DNA from: Stenocarpella maydis
Lineage: Eukaryota > Ascomycota > Sordariomycetes > Diaporthales > Diaporthaceae
Direction: 5' to 3'
DNA length: 64,000 nt
NCBI GenBank assembly: GCA_002270565.1
Contig: NQMI01000011.1
Span: forward strand, 193,929-257,928
Shown here: positions 56,701 to 64,000 of the stretch, one piece after another
How the letters are laid out: the number at the start of each line of letters is the position of its first letter
Numbering within the stretch: position 1 is the stretch's first letter
The notes under the pieces: model-generated
Databases searched by the model: none
What the model saw: the letters and a program-made list of their open reading frames with translations, nothing else
What the model was told of the DNA's origin: nothing
Position numbers and translations under genes: made by a program

Positions 56701-59700
56701 CTTGCTGGCCTGCGCGTTTCAACAGCGTGACCTGGCTTGATCTGGTCGGGGACGTCGCTGCTAGCGGCCGACAGAGGATGTTATTATTTGTATAGCCGTC
56801 GAAACTGTTCGTGATATTACCAAACCCAGACGCCGAAAGCTCCTCCTCCCAACGCTCGAAGCCGACATGGGGCCTGGAGACTCGGCCGTCAGCCTCGCCA
56901 AGCCACCAGCCTGGTATGACACCGAAACAGTGATTAATCCACGTCGTTACGGGGGAGATTTCTTGCAGCAGAAACCAGCCCTGAGGGTGCACTAGTTTTC
57001 TAACGTTGGTCAGTGACTGGTGCAGGTTGGGCGTGGCATGTATGACGTTCCACGCAATGACGAGGTCGTATGATTCGGCCTTGAAGCCTTGCTCCAGGGG
57101 ATCTCTGCTGACATCGAGCACGGCAAACTCGAGTCCCGAATACCCCTCGAACCTCTTTCTCGCTTCAGCAAAAAAGCCGCTCGATATATCAGTATATGTG
57201 TAGGATTGATACATCCTCTCCCCATTAACCGATGTCAGGCTTCGCAGCGTACTGGCCGTGGCGCCCCCCGTTCCAGCACCAATCTCCAGTACCCGGAGGT
57301 TTGGCTTTTTGTGCCCAATCAATGACAATAGTGCCGAGGAATCCGTGTCTAGGAGCAGGCAGTCGTAGACGCGTTGCAGGACACCGTCCTCCATGAGGAG
57401 CTCAAGCTCGGTGGTACTACCATTGATGATATCCTTGCAGCTGGTGCTGACACGCTGGATAGCAGTTGCCGGGGCGTGAACCTCGCTTCCTTGGAGCTGC
57501 TTGAAGAGAGACGAAAGCATTTCGTCCCGCCGCTCGGCCGTCATGGTGACGAGCTCGGCAGCGTCAGGGACGCCTGCACAACTGAGCGAGCCAGAGGCAA
57601 ATTCGGAGAACGTGTCCTGGAGCCACTTTATATATCTGGCCAGGTGGTCGCGGCTTGGCTGAGGAGCACGGCGCACGTTGTCGAGGGTGCGGGCCAGTGA
57701 GAGCAGGTTGAATCGATCCAGAAGCCGATACAGCTCAGCCTTCTCAGCGGATATGGCTGGAGAGATGAGAGAGGACGGGTCGATAAACTGAACGTCCTCT
57801 CGCCACTCCAGCTGGGCAGCTCCGTGCTGGTTTGTCTTGGCCCCGCTCTGTTCGCTGATCCTCGATAGCTGCCAGCCCTTGGAACTCACAACAACGTTTT
57901 GACCATCAACGGATGCGAAAACACTGCCGAAGAACGCCCCAGATCTCTGCTCCGTAACCTCTGCCAGGAACTTCAACTGCTCGGCTCCGCGCGGGGGAGG
58001 AGTAAAGGTGAACTCATCAACATAAGCAATGAGGGCCAGTGAGTTTCGATTTCTCGTCAGGCCGTATGCGTCAGCCACGTATAAACTCTGAACGAGACGA
58101 TCCAGAACCCCAGGGTGTATAGAGTAGTACTTTTCCTCTCCTGGAAAGAGGTCAAGCCGCAAGGCTGCCGCGACCTTGGGTGTCAAAGGGTCGGCGGTGA
58201 TGTCCATCATGCCACTGAAGCGGGGGCCATACTCGAGGCCAAGGGATCTGAACTTGCGATACCAGGAAACGGAAGAGCACACCCTTGAGAAGACACTATG
58301 GGTGACTTCAGCACTGGGCCCTTCCAGGCTATTATTGTCTGGCTCTCTGTCGTCGCCACGGACCTTGCCAGATGCATGCTTGATCCAGCTCCCGTCCCCG
58401 TAGCTTGAAATGGTGAAGTCGTACCAATCTGAGCTGAGTGAGTCGGTGAGTCCAATCTGGGTTAGTTCCGTGATGATTTCCGTTTGGTTTTCGTAGGTCA
58501 TGGGCAGAGGAGCCCTGAAGTGCACCTGCTTGCAGGTAAAGCTGGCCTTTCCCCTAAGCTGTCGGATAGCCTCCCCAGCCATACACAGGTAAGAGACTCC
58601 CGGCAGGATGACAGTCCCCTCAACCTCATGCTCTACGATCCAAGGCACATCCTCGAGACGTAACAAATTTCGCCAGGCCGGATTTGCGCTCGTGCTCTGT
58701 GAGATCCGACTGCCGAGGAGTTCATGATGAAGGAATTTACGAAGACGGTACTCCTCGGCGAGCCTAGACTCATGCCAAAGCGGTTCTTCATAATACCAGG
58801 GGTACGACGGCAGGTCCGTGAGAATGCTTCCCTTCTCTATCACGCGGTCCAGAGCCACTGGCTGGTTATGCAGCCACAGTTCGCCCACAGCACGAAGTAG
58901 CTCCTCATGTGAGTCCCTTCCGCGGGTGAGGACGTTGATGTACTCGGCGTTGGCCTTCTCAGCCACCAAGGTCTGGCGGATGGGACCTGCAAGCGCCGAG
59001 TGCGGGCCGATCTCAAGGAAGATCTTTTCCGGCCCCAGGTCGTGTATTGCCTTGGACACGGCCCCACTGAATAGGACTGGCGACACCAAGTTCTGAACCC
59101 AGTAAGCTGGACCGAGATCAGCCCCCTTGGTGATGGCACTGTTCACGACGCTTGAGATGAACGGCGTTCTCGGGTCACGAGGCCTCACGTGGGGCTCGAG
59201 AAGGTTGAGATATTGTGAGGAAACGGCCTGCATATGATGGGAGTGATAGGCCATGTCTACTTGTAGAGCCCTGGCAAGCACGTCCGGGTGTGTTTCCTTT
59301 ATTTCCTTGACAACCAGGTCGAGTACTTCCTTGTCTCCGGTCAGCGTGACGCTATTGGGGCTGTTTTCGCACCCCACGAGCACGCCAGGCCTGAGATGTG
59401 GCGCGACCTGAGCCTCTCCCAGCCCGATAGCGGCCATGCCGCCGGCTGAGCCTTGTACAGCCCCCAAAACCTTTCCACGATAGTAGGCGATAATGATAGC
59501 CTCGCGCTGAGTGATTGCTCCGCAAGCGTATGCCGCCGCGATCTCTCCTGACGAGTGACCCAGCACTGCCCGCGGCTTGATGTTATATGTTTCCAAGAGA
59601 TCAACGAGGGCTATTTGGAGCGCCGCGCAGCAAACCTGTGAGAATTTCCCGCCGTTGATCTTGGATACCTTTTTGGGTGCCAGAATCTGATCTATTTCAT

Positions 59701-61676
59701 CAAAAATTTTAGCCGTGGTCAACTAGTAAGCCGGGCTGGCCGGCGATATAGCTCTCCAACGTACCTGTCAGCTTCCATTCGGGAGCATCTGGTAGCTTTT
59801 GCAGCATGCTTTCCATCATTACTAGTGATGCTTTGAACGAGGGAACGTTCTGTATAAGAGATTTCCCCATTTGCGCCCACTGCGCGCCTTGTCCGGTGAA
59901 GGCAAACACCAGCTGTGCAGGTTCGTAAAGACCGTGACGAGTCGACTTGAGGACTGCCAAGTCATCAATACCGTTGGCCACGCAGCAAGCACGGTGGCTT
60001 AGTGTCTCCCGTTTCATGGCCAGAGTATAGGCCATATGGCTTAGTCGGTCTGGGTGGGTGAAGAGATAGGCCTGATGGCGGTTCACCATCTTCTCAAGGG
60101 CCTGTGGATGCTTGGCGGAGAACAGAACAAGCTTAGGAGACTTCAAAGCGGTCAGTACTTCCGCAGGGAGACTGGCATCGCTCCATTTGTCCGTGCCTTT
60201 GCCTTGAATTCCCACGTGGCTGGCGGAGGCAAGCAGGGCGTAGGCGTTGGAACCGCCCACTCCGTAGGAGCCAACACCAACCACCCTATCTCTTCCTTTT
60301 GGCCAAGGAATCGCCTCTGTGGGGACTTTGAGATTGTAGCGATCGAATGGTATCTTTGGGTTTGGGGTTTTGAAGTTAGTGTTGGGTGGAATAATATCGT
60401 TCTCCAGCGCAAGCGTCATCTTCAGAACACTGGCGAGGCCGGCGGCCCCTTCGACGTGGCCAATGTTGGTCTTGACCGAGCCAATGTAGACGCCTCCGTG
60501 ATTTCCAAAGACGCGTCCCACTGCTTCACACTCAAGAGGGTCACCAACAGGCGTCCCTGTCCCGTGACACTCCATCATTGCCGTCCTTGAATAGTCCTTG
60601 ATGCCTGCGAGCTCATGAGCCCTGCGGATCAAGTCCTCCTGTGCTACTGGATTGGGGGCCGTCATGGTCGAAGACTTTCCACTAGAATTGCTGGCTGTGG
60701 ATAGGACGACCGAACGGATGGGATCGCCGTCTCGGACTGCATCGCAGAGTCTCTTGACGTAGACAGCTACCACGGCCTCTCCACGCACGAAGCCGTCTGC
60801 CTCAGCATCGAATGCCTTGCACGTCCCTGACGGAGATAGGACGTTGTGATCGTTCATCGTAGCCGTGAGCGTGGGGGAGTATATAATGCTCGTACCCGCC
60901 ACCACTGCTGCTTCACAGTCCCCATGGATTAGGGCGTGGCAAGCTTGGTGTAGACCCAACAGTGAGGAGCTACACGCTGTCCGGACCGTCACGCTCGGGC
61001 CCATGAAGCCAAACTCGTAATGAATCCGGTCTGCGGGCATGAAATCCATGCTGTTGAGGAGGTTGTACGGGTGAACAGCCTGCGGGTCCGATGCATCCAG
61101 CTCAGCCCGGTCGCCACCAAAGCTGCCAACCCAGACGCCTATCTTTCTCCCTCGCATCTCCGAAGGCTTTTGTCCCGCTCTCTGGAGAGCTTCGTAGACG
61201 ACCTCCAGGGCCAACCGCTGCTGTGGGTCCAGAGTCTCCAACTCTTTCTTGGTCATGGACCAGAAGGAAGCGTCGACGTTCTTAAGGTCGATGCTGCTGT
61301 CCAGGAAATACCCATACTCACTGGGCACATGTCTCTTCTTCTTCGGCGCATACCACGCCTCGACGTTGTAGCGGTCCTTGGGGACTGGGCAGCGACCGTC
61401 GCGTTTATTCACAAGCATCTCCCAGAAGGCTTCGGGATCAGTGATACCGCCGGGTAGCCGCATAGCCATCCCGCAAATAGCCACCGGCTCGATGAGAGCC
61501 GTGTTCGCATCGCTAGGAACATCAAAATAGCTACTCGAACCATTCAAATTGTCGGTGATGCTACTTCCATCAATGCTGTTCCCATTGATGCCGTTGACAT
61601 GTATGCCGCTGCCGTTGCTGCCATTGGCACTTGGAAGCGGTTTTTCGTCGTAGTACGTCGGTATGTCTGATAACAT
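53796..61676 (-). CDS. Highly reducing type I polyketide synthase (KS-AT-DH-MT-ER-KR-ACP)
   Basis: Four exons: 59765-61676, 55763-59691, 55600-55674, 53796-55517; 2545 aa. After an Asn/Gly/Ser-rich leader (residues 15-50): KS with Cys235 (RTACSSSL), His371 ([11 protein letters not shown]) and His407 (NIGHVEG); AT with [13 protein letters not shown] and [14 protein letters not shown] with [11 protein letters not shown] (the H-x3-G-x4-P motif); C-MeT with [14 protein letters not shown] with [12 protein letters not shown] and [17 protein letters not shown] with [18 protein letters not shown] with [12 protein letters not shown], whose Ser carries phosphopantetheine. No thioesterase or reductase follows the ACP, so an external partner must release the chain. 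All reductive and methylation motifs look intact, so the product should be a largely reduced, methyl-branched chain. The type III PKS lies head-to-head 1.3 kb away. Confidence 0.96.
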
Positions 61677-62991
61677 CTCTTGGTGATTTCGCTGGCTTTC
61701 CTGACTCTACTGACTCTGACGGGCTTCAACGAAGTGAGAATGTCTTGGACTCAGAAATAAAATACTTGACTTGAGCTGGCTACAAGATTCCTAGAGTTAT
61801 TGAGTCACCACATATGCAGCTAGTTTTAAGGTTGGAAGTAATACATGGATAATTTCCCACAGGATCCCCAAGTTGGCATGATGGCAATCGGGGCTCGCTC
61901 CGGCCTCCTCACCACTCGTGCGAAACTAATATTCGGGCAGGCCCACTAGGGCTAGTAGTACTTCCTCAGCCAACACAGCCAAATGACTATATACAAAACG
62001 CGCGGATCCGCTAAACTCTCAGGGGTGCCCTTTTTTTTGTACGATATCATAGTACTTCTACCTTGCAATGTGCTACCTGGCGGGTCCAAAACACTCCATA
62101 AAAAAAGTATATTCGTAGAATGCCTGCGTGTATTGCGAGTATGTTCACTTAGTGTATGCTATAGGTGGTTAAACAACCACTTACTAGGAAGTTTCTGTTT
62201 AGTAAAGGTCAAAACCTTCTCTCATTACCCTGTAAACTAGTCATCAAATGGAACCTATGGCGAGTCTCCTGATTTTTAATGTTCAGACGCTTTTAGGGTG
62301 TGCCGACGGGATCGCCGGTCGTATGTTGAAGTGCCGGTGTGCTTGTGATCGCTGGCTAAGATTTCCCCTAGGTGAACCTTAAACCGCTACATGTATGAGG
62401 CACGAACCACTTCAACTCGGACCCTCTCAAGATGGCAATAGCCCGTAAGCTTATATGATTTCGCTCTGTGTCAGGGGCTCGAACCCCAGTCACTGTCTGA
62501 AAGATCTGTCCCACCCGAGGGCACTACCTATCACATACAGCTTACCCTATGCCGGTTGAAAGAAGCACACGAAATACAAGGTCCGGTAGACTGAGTAATA
62601 TAGTTGAGCCGACAGGCTACTCTTTTTTTCGTCCTCGGGGCGCGGTATCGTGGATTTGGTCGTCGGGTCGTTCAACCCCGTACCACAAAGTACCTAGGTA
62701 CCAAGACTTCGGTTGCCGTTTAGAGAGCCCTGAGTGATCGGCGACGCATAGGGGTGGAGATACGCTATCCCGAGATCCTTTGAGTTTCCGAGCATCTATT
62801 GTCCCATGTATTTGTTTGGATCAATACCAAAGGGTTTAGTTTTGGTGTCAAGCGCTGGGCCATTCCAAATGAGTGCTCCATGCAATCAAGTGTCCTCTTC
62901 TTACTATTGTTTGAGTTATTGCGGCACCCTCCTGTCCATTTAAACTTCATTCCCTGTATTGCTTGTGCGTCATCCATAGCTCAACACATCT
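61677..62991. promoter_or_regulatory. divergent promoter region: HR-PKS / type III PKS
   Basis: 1.3 kb shared by the two PKS genes. Contains the 12-bp palindrome GTACCTAGGTAC (62690-62701), AT-rich stretches at 61990-62230, and a tRNA-like fragment near 62461-62530 that I do not call a gene. No other coding signal. Confidence 0.5.
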
Positions 62992-64000
62992 ATGATCATG
63001 AAAGACAACACTCTGAACGACCACATGCAAAATGGCCACACGCAAAATGGCCACACGCAGAACGGTCATGCGCGGAACGGTCATTCTGGCACAGAGTCCT
63101 GTCACTCACCAGTTCCTGATCTTTGGATCACCGGCATCGGCTCGCAGTATCCTCCATATTTGATCCCACCTGAGAAATTTGTCAGCTGGGCTAAGAGATA
63201 CCATGATATCGAGAAACCGGTGTAAACGACGATTCTTCCACTTTTGATTTTGACAAGGCCAAAGCTGACATATAGCCTGCAAAACCAGACTCTCCAGGCT
63301 GCTCAAGCTCACAATGAACAGTGGGATCCAGACGCGTGCCTCATCGATGGATTTTGAGACCGGCTTCGGTTGCCAGCCGGAGGTCCCAACCATTGAGCAA
63401 CTTGATTCGCGGTTCCGCCAGGTCGGTGTTGACCTGACCGTCCAGGCGTGCCGAAAGGCTATACGTGACTGGGGCGGTGAAGCAGAAGAGATTACGCATG
63501 TCATTGGAGTCACCGTCGGTTGCCTGAGCCTTCCCGGCTACGACTATCTGGTGGCCCGCAAGCTCGGATTGGGCTACCATGTCGAGAACATGTTTTTGAA
63601 CGGCATCGGCTGCGCAGGCAGCGTCGCCCTGATGCGAGTAGCCGCCAGTGCCGCCATGGCGGCGACGGCTCGAAAGAGGCCCGCTCGAATTCTTTGCTTT
63701 GCATCTGAGGTCTGCACCATGTATCTGAGGCACCAGTACGCTGAAGCTGAGGTCGCTACTGATATTGAGAACATGGACATCGCGGGCGCCATCTTCGGCG
63801 ATGCGGCATCAGCGTTCATCTTGTGTAATGAACTCGGATTAGATGACCCGGACCAGGCCAAGTTCCAGCTGCTCGAGTGGGAGCGCATGACCGTTCCCGC
63901 CACGATACAGCACATGGGCGCCTTGGTGAAACCGACTGGCTTCACGAGCATCATCTCGAAACAGATTCCGGATATCACCAATCAGGCGGTCCGGCCTCTA
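62992..64000 (+). CDS. Type III polyketide synthase (chalcone/stilbene synthase family), 5' part; runs off the window
   Basis: Exon 1 is 62992-63221, exon 2 starts at 63289 and is open to the last base, giving at least 314 residues. The N-terminus has [18 protein letters not shown] repeats (residues 14-31) before the thiolase fold begins at [14 protein letters not shown]. Catalytic Cys185 is in [13 protein letters not shown], matching the chalcone synthase Cys164 region; [14 protein letters not shown] precedes it and [11 protein letters not shown] is the GDGAAA-type motif. The His and Asn of the triad fall beyond the window. Type III enzymes extend an acyl starter with malonyl-CoA and cyclise to resorcinols, resorcylic acids or pyrones. 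Divergence from an HR-PKS suggests that the starter is the HR-PKS chain. Confidence 0.93.

Noticed and set aside
56039..56740. 233-codon ORF antisense to the PKS ER region
   Set aside because: Shadow of the PKS frame; no recognisable motif.
62461..62530. tRNA-like sequence on the minus strand (GGGTTCGAGCCC T-arm and a possible TTC anticodon loop)
   Set aside because: Acceptor and anticodon stems do not pair; at best a tRNA-derived fragment.

Overview
The window is nuclear DNA of a filamentous ascomycete (Pezizomycotina, most likely Sordariomycetes). Genes are broken by short introns (42 to about 120 bp) with GT-AG ends and CTGAC/CTAAC-type branch points. Fungal Zn2Cys6, P450 and highly reducing PKS genes are present, and a transposon relic carries CAG-to-TAG changes typical of RIP. 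I assembled exons by eye; every complete multi-exon model below joins into an open frame with an integral codon number. No rRNA gene, convincing tRNA or CRISPR array was found.

Layout. 1-525: 3' end of an MFS anion symporter. 1032-2885: secreted GH3 glycosidase. 5450-7362: broken kelch-repeat gene. 7898-44703: a run of about 14 enzyme, transporter and regulator genes that looks like an aromatic/amine catabolic cluster. In order these are a copper amine oxidase, aldehyde dehydrogenase, FAH-family hydrolase, a dienelactone-hydrolase-like/SnoaL two-domain protein, the FDC1 (UbiD) and PAD1 (UbiX) pair, a Zn2Cys6 regulator, an FMO-like flavin monooxygenase, an APC permease, a second aldehyde dehydrogenase, a salicylate-hydroxylase-like monooxygenase, an SDR, a ThDP-dependent enzyme and a BBE-like FAD oxidase. 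A decayed, RIP-mutated Mutator-like (MULE) transposon with terminal inverted repeats (33065-36110) sits inside this run.

46016-64000 is a second functional block: a microsomal P450, a large unusual protein with a divergent nucleoside-hydrolase-like core, a complete highly reducing type I PKS (KS-AT-DH-MT-ER-KR-ACP, 2545 aa) and, divergently transcribed from it, a type III PKS that runs off the right edge. A type I/type III pair sharing one intergenic region suggests a reduced, methylated acyl chain handed to a type III enzyme for extension to a resorcinol- or pyrone-type product. This is the most interesting system in the window.

How the catabolic genes may cooperate (inference): the permease imports an amine or aromatic acid; the amine oxidase makes an aldehyde; the aldehyde dehydrogenases make acids; the ThDP enzyme and FDC1 (with prenylated FMN from PAD1) remove carboxyl groups; the flavin monooxygenases hydroxylate; the two hydrolases handle lactone or fumarylpyruvate-like intermediates. 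No ring-cleavage dioxygenase is visible. A short near-palindrome, TTC(C/G)GAA, recurs in the intergenic regions of this block and is a candidate site for the local Zn2Cys6 regulator. Six gene pairs are divergent and share a promoter region.
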